A stretch of DNA of 64,000 nucleotides from Delphinapterus leucas. Lineage: Eukaryota > Chordata > Mammalia > Artiodactyla > Monodontidae. Under the pieces are notes generated by a model. That model was not told the DNA's origin. It was given only the letters and a program-made list of their open reading frames with translations, and did not search any database. A program made the translations under genes and the position numbers. This document shows positions 47,310 to 59,061 of the stretch, in pieces. The stretch covers positions 82,454,977 to 82,518,976 of the forward strand of contig NW_022098076.1 of assembly GCF_002288925.2 (NCBI RefSeq), read 5' to 3'. The first letter of the stretch is position 1. The number at the start of each line of letters is the position of its first letter.

Positions 47310-49471
47310 TAGAACACAGGCCTCCGTTGGCAACTTAACACTAATTTGAGACACAGTTTCCTTTCCCAACCACCTTCTGTTTCTTCAAGCTGGTCTACCT
47401 CTAGGGGGATTTCTGTTATCCATTGCACTGTTTACTATCTCACCATCACGTATCCGCTGCAGCCCATGGCATTTTGGTGCTGTCAAAATAGGCAAAAAAA
47501 AAAAGGGTTTTCTATGGTAAGATAAGGCTAAAACCCATGGATTAAATGTGTATTAAGTTCATTATAAAGCCAAGGATGAGTAGATGCACAAAAGTTTATT
47601 TTGAAATCCTTTCTGCCTAATCTTCACAGGGCAATGGAAATATACAGATATACTGAACTCTCTTTCACCCCTCTCCCATCCGCCATCAATTCTGCCATTG
47701 CTAGTATAAGTCAACCAACCTCTTAAATCACCGCACGCTTTTAGTGTCATTTCCATTCGGCAGCACTGCAAACAACTCAGTTGTCAGAGGAGACAGATCT
47801 GGGCGTAATATCACTTGCAAATGATTTATTCCATAAAGTACATAAAAATATATTTTGAACTCCTAGGCTTATTATTCCCGTAGTAAACAATGATGTAAAG
47901 AGAACTCTTAATTTGCTTGCAGTGTGAGAAGTGTCAAGGGGAAGTCATATTACATTTAACATCTTTTGCATTATCAGTTAACTAACAGGGTTGATGGGGA
48001 GAAAAGCCACTTGTATTAAGTGACTGGAAATAATCTCACTGTGAAGATGTGCTGAAGACAGGAAGCCAGATGAAACTAATCTCTCTCCATTTCCTTTATT
48101 TCTCCTAAATGCTTTTTTGTTTTATTTTGCTTTGTTAGAGTGGCACTATTCTGTGAAGATTAAATGAAGCTGGATGCAATTCTTTTAAGATGTTTCACTA
48201 CATAAAAGGAGAGAGTCATTCAAGAGAAATGAACAAACGACCGCCTGCCAATGTTTTTCCATGAAGCCCAGTTGACATTTTGGGTAAGATTATTCTTTAC
48301 TGAGGGAGGCTGTGTCTCGCACTCCTAGACATTTAGCATCTTCGTTTCCCACCTATTAAATACCAAGAGCATGCTATAGTTATCATAAGAGTCAGCGGCA
48401 CACATTTTAAAACAGTTCTTTGAGGAGACAGAATGGCCTTCATTCAAGAAAGGCCACTTGGAAATGCCTCATACTATATGAGGCCATCTTGAAAGTTTGT
48501 TTTATCAGGGTGTTTTAATTAATACCATTGATAACCTTGGGGATAAAATACTTGCAGAGATGGAAGAGCTTGAAATAACACATGCAAAGAGGGTGGACAC
48601 CACATAGTAGATATTTTGTAATTAGCAGTTAATATTATTGTGAGGAAATGTACGAGATATAATGGTGAATGAAGATGCCCTCTTCCCCTCAAAGAAAAAA
48701 TAGTGGAGAAAACATACATACAGGAATGCACCCAAATAATAAAACAAGTGAATTCAATAGTCAGGGATATCGGGGCTGGGAAGGAGCTGAGTGCAAATTG
48801 CATTAGGGCTGTCTAGCTTCTGATCTTAAATGAGTACTCATGCTAGGGTTGAGTGAAGGTATGGTTCTAATTTCCTGGTACCGAGTACATAATTTCCATC
48901 CAGATTTTGAGGTGGGAGCAGAGATGGATAGATGAGTTTATCATAGATTTCAACCTGGGACACAGCTGATACTTAAGTGTAGCCAGAGGGGAAACTTCAA
49001 AATTGCTTTAGGAAATTAATGTTAAATCTGTTTTTAATCTCCATTAAGAGGAATATTTTTTGACTTTGAATAAAATAGACAATGACTTTGTTGTACTTCA
49101 AATTCTTATGAATATTCTCCTTCAATATCTAGTTAACCCCTAGTGTTTCATTTGCCAGTATTTTTAATACAATTTAATTCCCAGACTCATATGTATCCTT
49201 GGCTTATCTAATAGCATTTCACATCCTTTCTGTTTCTTTTTTCCTGCATGTTTTATTTATGATTATGACTCCAACTTCTATTGCTTTTGTAAGGTATCTA
49301 GGGTCAATTGAGTCTCTGGGCATTTTTAAAACTGAGGTTTACCATTTTAATTACTTTCAATTGGGGAATATTCAGTACTGTAACATTTTTGGTGAAGTAA
49401 ATTAAAATAATTCCCTGAGATACTTAGTCTGGATATCCTTCTACTCTTGTTACTGGAAGAAAGAGGTAACC

Positions 49472-49496
49472 AAAAAAAAAAAAAAAAAAAAAAAAA
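49472..49496. repeat. (A)25 tract
   Basis: Homopolymer; no clear retroelement body upstream. Confidence 0.95.
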
Positions 49497-49805
49497 GACG
49501 GCAAATAAACCAGGTTTAAATTCTATGTAATATGCAACACTTCTGCCTTATCTTAGGCTAAATTAGTGTATTTCAAGTTTTATAAACTATACAATAAAAA
49601 AAAAGGATGGAGATTTCAGAGAAATCTGACAGTGATGCAGCTGTTACCTGCAGTTTCTTTCCAGAATGAAGTACTGAGCTGATGGTGGTTCATTACCCAA
49701 AGAGATTACCTTGGCATCCAAGAAATACAGAATCTCATTGCAGGGGAATCTGATCTCTCAGGGCCCATTTCTGTCTGCAAACCCAGGGGAACCAGATGGC
49801 CATTA

Positions 49806-49915
49806 AAATCTGGGGCTGTGGAGTCTGACGCCATGGGTTCAAATCCTTGTTACTACCAAGTAATTGTCTGAAGGCAAAGTTCTTTGTTTTCTTCACCAGG
49901 GTATTTTTTTTTGTC
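49806..49915 (+). mobile_element. MIR SINE, 5' (tRNA-related) half
   Basis: 'ggggctgtggagtctgacgccatgggttcaaatcc' contains a consensus B box (GGTTCAAATCC, 49837-49847), then 'ttactaccaagtaattgtctgaaggcaaag'. Unusually good B box for so old a SINE. Confidence 0.75.
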
Positions 49916-50555
49916 CAAGAATGGTATTCTTTTCACTGAGCTTAGTGCACTCAGATTCCTCTTAACACAGCACTCCAGGCAGAATTAGAACTAAATATCA
50001 CATACGAAACATAACTACACTAATTAAGGATGTTATCTGTGACTTGAAGAAATGTTTCCTCTACCCCACCTTCCATTCCTACAGTAACAACCACCACAAT
50101 ATCAGCATAACACGTGCCCATCTATCTCTCACTTTGTGCCAGACATGGTCTGAGTCCTTCAGATATAATATGCCACTTCATTCACTCCTTTAGGAGAAGT
50201 TCAATGCTTGATTTTAAGATCTGGTAGCAATAAAAAACTAAATTCTTCAGAAACAATGCTTAGTTGGAAAGTATGAATCAATAACTTTAAAATGAACAAC
50301 TAAAGCGTAACAAAGTTCTCTTGTTATAGTGGGGGTAAAAGAGGAAAATAAATACGGTATAAAAATGGCAGGCATCTCTTATAACATGACACACTTAGCT
50401 GGTGCAGTGAGCCCCACCTACGCCACCACACAGACATTTTGGGTAAAATACAACAACAATAAACCTATATCTGTATTTAATATCATCATATTTAATATCA
50501 TCTCATTTTTAATATCATTCTATATCTCATTACTTGTATCTCTGATGTCATTTTT
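49916..50555. other. Mostly unassigned; a weak MIR trace and a short tandem repeat
   Basis: 50130-50200 ('actttgtgccagacatggtctgagtcc') may be an antisense MIR. 50475-50530 holds three imperfect TTTAATATCAT units. Confidence 0.4.
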
Positions 50556-50865
50556 CTCATACCATCTATCTTAATATTTATTTTATTTATATTATTTATT
50601 TTTATTTATTTATTTTGGCTGCACCAGGTCTTAGTTGTGGCATTTGGCATCTTTAGGTGCAGCATGCGGGATCTTTTAGTTGCAGCATGCGGACTTCTCT
50701 TAGTTGTGGCATGTGGACTCTTAGTTGCGGCGTAGGAACTCTTAGTTGCGTCATGCTTGCGGGATCTAGTTCCCTGAGCAGGGATGGAACCCGGGCCCCC
50801 TGCATTGGGAGCACGGAGTCTTACCCACTGGACCACCAGGGAGGTCCCTCATACCATCTATCTTA
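50556..50865 (-). mobile_element. CHR-type SINE with perfect 18-bp TSD
   Basis: Body 50574-50847, antisense, between two copies of CTCATACCATCTATCTTA (50556-50573 and 50848-50865). The minus strand starts GGGACCTCCCTGGTGGTCCA and has B box GGTTCCATCC. Its body is made of about six tandem units of 21-25 bases (50633-50768, plus-strand 'ttagttgcagcatgcgg' type), and the tail is (TAAA)n-like. Confidence 0.95.
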
Positions 50866-52139
50866 TATCATTTTATATTTATATCTATGCCTAAGCATTG
50901 GTCTATATTTTTATCTCACATCCCTACCTGAATCTGGATCTATAATTTGTAGTAGAAAACTGTTCTCTATACTAGGTGATTGTACTCCCTTGGTCAGAAA
51001 CAACGTCTTCAAGCAGTCAAGGGCATTTGCAGTAAGCAGTCTTCGGGCATGTAGATGCAAGTTCCAGTGGATATGGGACGCCTCCACTGCAGGAACCATG
51101 CTCAGCTATCAAGTGAGAAAACTTTGTGCTTGCTGGTCTAAGAGATTATATTGATTTTTCGATGACTCGAACATTATTACTAGTTAATCTGGTTGTGATC
51201 ATACATGGCCAAAGGCAACAATGAAAAGGAAAAAATAATAATCACATTGCACCTATATTAACGGCTAATACAGAATTCTCTTAACAGTGTTTTCACACCT
51301 GCTATAAGAAACGTGTATAATTCCAACTGGATTAGCCAAATGGAATTCTGCCAATTTTCAAGAATTAATATACTCATGCACATGATTAAGGGTTTTATTT
51401 TATTTTGTGTTTTGGAAGGGTTTTCTCAACAAAAAGGCATGGCAGACGAGCAGAGCCTGTGCGTAATCCTCACTCATCAGCCCAGGGCTGACAATATTAT
51501 TCAACTCTCATGCCTTCCTACCTTCTGCCTTTTTGTGTGCTTTCAGAGTGGAAGAATCCCATTTCTGACAGCTATTTGGAAGCAGAGGTATCATAAAACC
51601 AACAGAATCAGCCTCATGATTCATTGTTGTCCATCGACTAATTGTGCTGACAACTGGGACACAGGTTCTGGGCCAGGCATCAGAAAGACATGAGGACACA
51701 GAAAGAGCCACCTACAGTCCTGAAAATGTCTTAAGTGATGTGCCTGAGGCCCTTCTAACCTAGGACTGAAAGTTATCAAGTCTGACTTGTAGTTACTGTG
51801 ATTCATCCTGGGGAAGGCAGTCACTCGTATTTCATTTTTTTCTACTGATGAGAAGTTCAAAACTGTTGATTTAACGTGCCAATGTTCACATCAGCTGAAT
51901 TATCCTCTAATGGCACTTTTATAAAATGTAATTTTTTAACCTTTATTGGCAATGATTCTTTTAACACTTAATACAAAAAAACCCCCCATTTTTAATGTTA
52001 CTCTTGTGATCTGTATTAACGTTTACTTTGAACATTGGGAAAAATGATCAGGGCTTGACATTGACATTTTTTGGTGAAATATTTTTCAGGAGGGAGGGTT
52101 TCAGCAGTTGCTTAGTGAAAGCACCTGAAAGCGTCATTT
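50866..52139. other. Unassigned, low-repeat stretch
   Basis: No repeat family recognised in about 1.27 kb. A 165-codon plus frame (50657-51154) starts inside the SINE and runs into this stretch; a 126-codon frame lies at 51313-51693. Neither shows a known domain, conserved start context or signal sequence. Confidence 0.4.
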
Positions 52140-53015
52140 GTATTGGTTCCCACTTGCCCACAGGATAAAGTTACCCACCACCCCTTCCTGCGTGTCAGGG
52201 CTTTCGCCATCTGGACCCAAGTCCTCTCCATTTCTTGGTTCCCACCATTCCCCGCCAATCGTTCTGTTAAGTTTCTAACTGAACTTGTAGCTTATGACTT
52301 TAAAACCTCCCTATGCTTGCCCATGCTGACCCCTCTGCCTGAAGTTACATGCTTATCAGTGTTTTTTTAAATTTTACTTTATATTGGAGTAAAATTGGTT
52401 TATAATGTTGTTAGTTTCAGGTGTACAGCCCACTGATTCAGTTATATACACATATCTATTCATTTTTCAGATTCTTTTCCCATAGAGGTTATTACAGAAT
52501 ACTGAGTATAGATCCCTGTGCTATATAGTAGTTCCTTGTTGATTATCCATTTTGTATATAGTAGGGTATATATGTTAATCCCAAACTTCTAATTTATCCC
52601 TCCTCCACTTTCCCTTTTGGTAATCATAAATTGGTCTTCTAAGTCTGTGAGTCTGTTTCTGTTTTGTAAATATGTTCGTTTGTATCATTTTTTTAGAGTT
52701 CACAGGTAAGTGATATCATATGATGTTTGTCTTTCTCTGTCTGACTTACTTCACTTAGCATGATTGGAAGACATATCTCCCCTAAAGCCATGCTCGAACA
52801 TTACCCTCTCTGACAAATCTGACATCTTCCATCTTTCATCATCACTTCCTCTCCTGGACTCCCTAAAATATCTTATTACATCTCTCTAGTATGTTCTTTT
52901 AAGCAACCTATTAACCTGATTGCCTCTGCCCCTAAATGCTGATCTCCTTGAAAGATGGGGCCATAGCATGTATCTTAATATTCCCCAGCAACAAGCAAAG
53001 TATCTGGCACATAGG
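52140..53015 (+). mobile_element. L2 LINE split by an L1
   Basis: Left part 52140-52358 ('cacaggataaagttaccca', 'ccatctggacccaagtcctctcc', 'cttgcccatgctgacccctctgcctgaag'). Right part 52770-53015 ('ctcctggactccctaaaatatcttattac', 'tgctgatctccttgaaagatggggcc', 'gtatctggcacataggg'). The two are consecutive L2 sequence. Confidence 0.8.
52359..52767 (-). mobile_element. L1 3' UTR fragment inserted into the L2, antisense
   Basis: T-rich start, 'tataatgttgttagtttcaggtgtac', 'gatccctgtgctatatagtag', 'gtgatatcatatgatgtttgtctttctctgtctgacttactt' and 'cacttagcatga'. About 400 bases; no convincing TSD. Confidence 0.9.
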
Positions 53016-54055
53016 GCCATCCTTAGTAGACAATCGAATGTGTATAGATGATGTAAGGAACCATAAAGATATGCAGAAAGCTTTATCAGACTCACATTAG
53101 GCTGCAACACACCTAAGAGGAATAGGAACAGGTTTTTTATTAAATTTTTAATATGTGACATTGCATTAAGTGCTTCACGTACGAAGCAAAATAATGCTCT
53201 GAAATATTTATCTTTGCACTTTGCTTTTCAGCATTTCTTGTAGTTGGGTCAGTGGCATCCATTTTGCCTTAAGGAATCTTAGAATCATCACAAAAGGGAA
53301 AAGTGAGGGAAGAAACCGTATTTGAGTGTTAAAACATTCAAAACAGGCTCTTAGGTGTCTTAACAGGAGCAACACCCTGAAAGCCAAGGTTTTCCATTTG
53401 AAATAAGCTTATTTTTTTAAGGGAAGGAAAAGCTTTTGGGACAACCCCAAAGGAAGCAAGGCATTGAGTTTATGTCACAACAGATTAGAAAGAGAATATA
53501 AGAAGTCCCAGCCTAGCCCACTGTCAGAAAGACAAGAGGGGAATTAACTGCACTGGGGCCAGAGATGGTGGGAAGGGCAGGAAACGGTTTGACCTTGGTG
53601 GAGGTCAATGAGCTAGAATCTGAGGGACCCACAGAAGGAGGTTCTGGTCAGCACTGGCTTCCTGTTGAGCTCTTCTCTCCGCTGGCAGGGCCACATCGCT
53701 GGATCTCAGGGGTTGGAACATCCCGTTAGGGTTCAGGTAAGCTCTTCATCTTGCCTATGTCACATTCGCTTTCCTCATTGCCATATGATAAATCCTTCCA
53801 TCCACAGCTCTCTAAGTATCTCCTATGGATATTCCAGCAGAAGTGATTCCCAGTTGTGACCTGGACTTTTCTAAAGTTCCCATCCAAACTCTTTAGCAAA
53901 AATGTGCCCATTTTTAACGTCTTGACTATGGCCCTAAGATGAAGGGCGGGGTCTCTGAAATCTAGAAAGGCAGTTGTGGTAGGATCAGGAAAATCCTGGG
54001 CATATGTGCTTGGGTAGGACTGGACAGCGGTAAGGCTCATATCCTTTACACAAGA
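53016..54055. other. Unassigned sequence
   Basis: No family recognised. The 116-codon minus frame at 53726-54076 has no domain. Confidence 0.45.
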
Positions 54056-54178
54056 AGAGTTGTATTTAATCAGCACAACAATAATGTAGGAATTACCATT
54101 TGGATTTTACAAATAAGTAAACCAAGGCCCAAAGAGTTTGACTAATTTGTCCAAGATCATACCACTTGAAGTGTCAGA
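54056..54178 (-). mobile_element. MIR SINE, antisense
   Basis: 'taccatttggattttacaaataagtaaaccaaggcccaaagag' followed by 'aatttgtccaagatcataccacttgaagtgtcag'. Confidence 0.8.
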
Positions 54179-54250
54179 ATAAGACAATAAACATAAGCAG
54201 ACATGATCCATTATACTGTGCTGTGTTGTCTCTATTTAAAAAAAAAAACT

Positions 54251-54325
54251 AGAGTGTGCATATGTGTGTATGTATATGTGTGTGTGTGAATGTGTGTTTG
54301 TGTATGTATGTATGCAGGTGTGAGG
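54251..54325. repeat. (TG)n/(TATG)n microsatellite
   Basis: TG with interspersed TATG units over about 70 bases. Confidence 0.9.
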
Positions 54326-54417
54326 CTGGTGTTCATACAGTCTGTGGGCATTGACAGATTCATTTATGCCTATTTTTTCCACACTGAGCACTTGTACAAA
54401 AATAAAGTGGGTCCATA

Positions 54418-54490
54418 GCCATCCTCCTTCCTCTTTCCCTTCTCCTCTCTCTCTTCTCTTCGTTTTTCCCTTTCTCTTCTCTCTCCCCAT
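54418..54490. repeat. CT-rich low-complexity tract
   Basis: Pyrimidine-only stretches of CTTCC/CTCT units, poorly periodic. Confidence 0.8.
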
Positions 54491-54571
54491 TTTCTAGGGT
54501 TACAGTTCACTGCCAAGCCAAGGAGAAGAATGTATCTAGAGCAACACTAATGATTCTGGCCACTAACTGGG

Positions 54572-54742
54572 AATCTGATCTTCTGGGCTCTTTTCCCAGC
54601 TCTCCTACTGTGCAATTTTAAACTTGATGAAGCGTCTGTTTATCCAACTGTAAAATACAGGTAATACATTCCTACCTCAGTGAGGGCCGAGGAAGAATAC
54701 TGTTATGTACAGCACTTTATGATCCATAGACAAAAGGTAGAA
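54572..54742 (+). mobile_element. MIR SINE
   Basis: 'gaatctgatcttctgggctcttttcccagctctcctactgtgcaattt', 'tgtttatccaactgtaaaatacagg', 'cctacctcagtgagg' and 'acagcactttatg' in MIR order. Confidence 0.75.
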
Positions 54743-55668
54743 TCGGTGACGATTTCATTATATTGAAAGTGTTTTCAAACTCACCTTGTCCTCTTCTTTC
54801 TCTTGGCATCACTACTACCCTAGAGGTGAAGGTGTAAGATGGCTCCTTCTTTGGAGATGTACAGAATATTCAAGAAGCTTATCATTATTATGTAAAATGT
54901 TTTTCTTCAATGCAAGGAAACAGTATATTCGAATAAAATTTTCTTGTGTGACATTAAGAATAGAAATTCTGAAGTCTTAAAAATTGCCTCTGAGAGTCCA
55001 CAAATTAATATTTTTATTTAGCTTCGGCCAGAGAACACACAAATATAATCCCAACCAAGTTATTGACCCTTAAGAAATCCTGGGCCATGCCACTTAATCT
55101 CTCAAAATCAAAATCAAGTATGGATCAAAGAAATGTGTCTAGTCCTTTTAGATGTACTTGAGCTGTGTCCTTCATTTGAATAATAAGCTAGAAAAAATGA
55201 ATCAAGATATAAATGGTATAGGATTCTTTCCTAGAAGGAAGATGAATGGATGATGGCTTTGCCAATGTGCTGACTTCTGTCATTCTCATGTTCAGTGACA
55301 AGCACCATATGAATGATTCCACTCGGTTGATTCTGGAGAGGTCCACCATGAACAGATTGTCAGAGCTGCAATTGGACTAACCTGCCACCGCAGCTCACCA
55401 TAGTGTCGGCATGGAGAAGAGTGCATTTCTTTATTTCTGAAAATGCACTGGCTTGCCAGAAATCTCATTTTAGCGATTTTAAAGCCAGCAAATTTGACCA
55501 TTAATGAGTACAATTGTTTTTCATTCTAGCAATTGTTTTCCTTGGTCAAAAAAGGCTGCAGGTTATGAATACGTATTTTTGAAATCTAATCTAGGGCAGA
55601 GAAAGGGGGAAAAAAGCATTATAAGAGAGTTTCCCATTCATGAGAAAAATAGAAAATAAATATGACTA
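54743..55668. other. Unassigned sequence
   Basis: Nothing recognised. Confidence 0.45.
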
Positions 55669-56562
55669 CTAAACTGTTCTTCAAACTATTTATGTCCCCA
55701 AATGAACTCATCATCCATCATACCAGACTCAAAACTCTTGGTCACAGAGGCTTGGAGCCTTGTAGTTATTATTGGGTCACTCTTTTGTCACACATAAATG
55801 CCAGTTTGTGTAGCACGAATTCTACACATGTAGCATTAGTCCAATTCATCCCTTCCTATCCACATGGTCTACCCTAACACGAACTCTACTATTATCGCAG
55901 CCTCTTAATTGGTCCCCGGATTCTATTCTTTCTACGTGCTAAAGCATCCTGTGTATGCTGCTAGACTAATCTTTATAAAAATTGCTCTGATTCACAGCAG
56001 TCAAGAGTTCCCAATTTTCTGTCAAATAAAGACTAATATCCTTAGTGTAGAACCCAAATCCCTCCTCAATCTAATATCAACTAACTTCCAGCTTTATCTT
56101 TAGTTCATTCACCTTCCACTGCCATAAAACTAGGTTAACTCTTCCATACAATCCTGTGCTTTAGTTGCCTTCTTCCATCATTCTGTTACCTACTTTTGGA
56201 ATGTTAATGTCTCCGCCTCTTTGTGACCAGATCCTACATTTGTCCTTAAAACCCTAAGCCATACGGTATTTCCATTCAACAGTGGCTTGATGAATATCTC
56301 CTGTGTTCCAGGTTCTGTTCCAAGTGCTCCAGTCTGGTCCTTTAATTATTTTTCCAGGTGGAAATAATATTTCTTCTTTAAAGTCCCATGTCATGCTTTC
56401 TGTACTTTTCTCTGCTTTGTGACCTAGTTAAGGGAATAGATTCTATACTGTCCCGAAAGGGTTGGCACCCTCTCTGACAGTCTGTCGGGGTTTGCAGTCT
56501 CCATAAAGCCTAAAGAGCATCTATCACATAGTAAGTTCTTTGTAAAGAGTTTTGAATTGAAA
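55669..56562 (+). mobile_element. Long L2 LINE copy, about 0.9 kb
   Basis: From 'tatgtccccaaatgaactcatcatcc' through 'cagcctcttaattggtccccgg', 'gctgctagactaatctttataaaaattgctctgattcac', 'gtcaaataaagactaatatccttag', 'aacccaaatccctcctcaatct' to the 3' end 'agagcatctatcacatagtaagttctttg'. The longest L2 here; frames broken. Confidence 0.8.
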
Positions 56563-57148
56563 GAAAAAAGCACAATATTTTCTGTGAGACATGGCAAAGC
56601 CTAGGGCAAATATCTGAAGCCATGAGTTGTAAAATTATGAATGTAGCTAATTTTTTGTATTTCATTAGTCAACATCAATGAAGACTCGTAAATTGTTGGT
56701 TTTTGTAAAACATATATGTTGGCGATGGGGCAAGTTTATCCAGTTTTCCTAAAACTGGAGTTAGTTTGTGTGTGTTTATGTGTGAAAACCTATATCTCAA
56801 TATACATACAAAGTGTAAATCAGGCTAGTATTTCAGAAAACCTCTATGCAAACTTGTACTTGAGTAGATAAGGGATGAGTAATCTTTGTTCTGTTTTTAT
56901 CTATTTAATTTTTATGTAAAGCATACTTAAATGCATGCTTGCATTTCTTTTCAATGAAATGGGAAATAACTGTTAATATACTAAAGTTATACTTGGGATA
57001 TAGTAAGACTCAGTGTCTCTACTAGAAAATTGAAGATTTTCTTCAGACGATGAGGACTTGAATCTTATGATGGCTGCAGGGCCTTGATACTTAGAGCACA
57101 GTCTTTGGGCATGAAGCTTTGGCCTCAGTTGGTATCTAACACTACTTG
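56563..57148. other. Unassigned sequence
   Basis: Nothing recognised. Confidence 0.45.
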
Positions 57149-57822
57149 TTAGAAATGCCATACGATCCAGCAATTCCACTCCTGGTCATATATCTGGAGT
57201 AAACCATAATTCGAAAAGATACATGTACCCCAATGTTCATTGCAACACTATTTACAATAGCCAGGACATGGAAACAACCTAAATGTCCATCAACAAACGA
57301 ATGGATAAAGAAGATGTGGTACCTATATATAATGGACTGTTACTCAACCATAAAAAAGAACGAAATAATGCCATTTGCAGCAACATGAATGGACCTAGAG
57401 ATTGTCATGCTGAGTGAAGTAAGTCAGACAGAGAAAGACAAGTATCATACGATATCAGTTATATGTGGAATCTAAAAATAATGTTACAAATGAACTTATT
57501 TACAAAATGAAATAGAGTCACAGATGTAGAAAACAAACTTATGGTTACTGAGGGGAAAAGGACGGGAGGATAAATTGGGAGATTGGGATTGACAGATACA
57601 CACTACTATATATAAAATAGATAACTAATAAGGACCTACTGTATACCACAGGGAACTCTACTCAATACTCTGTAATGACCTATATGAGAAAAGAGTCTAA
57701 AAAAGAGTGGATATATGCATATTTATGTATATTTATAACTGATTCACTTTGCTGTACAGCAGAAACTAACACAGCATTGTAAATCAACTATACTCCAATA
57801 AAAATAATTTAAAAAAAAAGAA
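57149..57822 (+). mobile_element. L1 3' end, sense
   Basis: ORF2 end from 'gccatacgatccagcaattccactcctgg' and 'ttcattgcaacactatttacaatagccaggacatggaaac' through the 3' UTR ('gggattgacagatacacactac', 'ggacctactgtataccacagggaactc') to 'aactatactccaataaaaat' and an A tail. About 670 bases, 5'-truncated. A possible weak TSD (AACACTACT/AACACAACT) is not relied on. Confidence 0.9.
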
Positions 57823-57837
57823 ACACAACTGAATGAG

Positions 57838-57946
57838 TGCCAACCCTGACACACGGATTCCAACTCTTTGTGGATGGAATCCCAGAGATCTGGGTTTTAG
57901 ACAACCCTCCAAGTGATTCTGATGCTTGCTAAAATTTGAAAAGCAG
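57838..57946 (+). mobile_element. Possible MER5-type hAT fragment
   Basis: 'caaccctccaagtgattctgatgcttgctaaaatttgaaaagca' resembles the MER5 block 'caagctccccaggtgattctgatgc...tttgagaagc'. Short, no terminal inverted repeats checked. Confidence 0.5.
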
Positions 57947-58852
57947 AGAGAGTTAAAATTCAGAAGTCCATTGCATGAGTAAACTTCGACATGTAAATTA
58001 AAGGTGACAATGTGCCTTAAATCAGGAATTAACAGTTTTTGGGAAAGGGAACTGTTATTTTATACAAATCGGATTCAGTTACAATCCGTACGTTGCTTAG
58101 GACTTCGTCTCACAAAGCCACCTGATGTCATTTTGCTGAGAGGAGAAAAGATGAAAGCTGTATCAAGAAAGAATTTTAAAGAACTAGTGTGTTAGTTATG
58201 TCTCATTTGAAGAAGATTAAAAAACCCTACATTTCTCCTTCGCACCTTGTTGCTCACCCTATGCATATGTCAACAGAACCAAGCCAAGTTAAAAGCATGG
58301 CATCCTAAGCCACTCCATTAGCTGCCTAGAGAAGATTAAAAAATAACTCGAGGCACAGACTGGCTTGTTTTCCTAACCCTTGAAGTAATCCAGCTGTTCT
58401 GAAGACATTTTTTCTTGTCCCCTATCTTGAATTAGTTTTCTATTGTAAAGTCCTCTGTTTAAGACATTTGGGGAAAATCTTACTGTTGATAATATTTTAA
58501 TTAGATTTTCCATTTGGGGGAATTTGTTATGTATTCAGAGGTATGAAAGTTCCTTATGGAGAAACTTCTTTACATATGAAAGCAGACCCTGTTGGGCTTG
58601 TGAAATGTTTGGGTAGATGAAATGAAAAACTCTCTTAAAGCCCTTTCCTTCAGTTTTTTTCTCAGGCTCACACAGATCCACTTGCTCAGAGAGTTGAATA
58701 ACTAAAGAAAAAGATATACTAATATTACAGGGTTCAATACTAAATGTCAGCACAAAATAGAGGAGGGCAACAGGCAACACAGGAAATGGATCCACATAAT
58801 ATAATACAATGAAAAGACAGGAAAAATCAACCAATAAAAACAACCAGATTTG
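57947..58852. other. Unassigned sequence
   Basis: Nothing recognised. Confidence 0.45.
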
Positions 58853-58853
58853 A

Positions 58854-59061
58854 TTCCCTCCCTCCCTCCCTCCCTCACTCTTCCTTGCTCCCCCACTTCT
58901 TTCCTTTTCGTTCTTTCTTTCTTCCTTCCTACCTTCCTTCCTTCCTTCCTTCCTTCCTTGTTTCCTTCCTTCCTTCCTTCCTTGTTTCCTTCCTTCCTTC
59001 CTTCCTTCCTTCCTTCCTTCCTTCCTTCCTTCCTTCCTTCCTTTCTTTCTTTCTTTCTTTC
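58854..59061. repeat. (TTCC)n/(TTTC)n microsatellite, about 208 bases
   Basis: CCCT units, an interrupted middle with TTCT units, a long TTCC array with two TTGTTTCC interruptions (about 58959 and 58983), then TTTC units. Lys/Glu/Gly- or Phe/Leu/Pro/Ser-rich frames over it are products of the tetranucleotide. Confidence 0.97.

Larger units (their letters stand above)
46876..49805. other. Unassigned, low-repeat stretch with a CTCF-like motif
   Basis: 46.88-47.03 kb may be a further L2/MIR remnant. From 47.04 to 49.47 kb no repeat family was recognised, the longest such stretch after 40 kb. It contains a CTCF-like site (47294-47306) and A25 (49472-49496). No exon-like frame with splice context was convincing. 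Confidence 0.45.

Noticed and set aside
50657..51154. 165-codon plus frame, the longest non-LINE frame
   Set aside because: First half is antisense CHR SINE tandem units; the rest has no domain or support.
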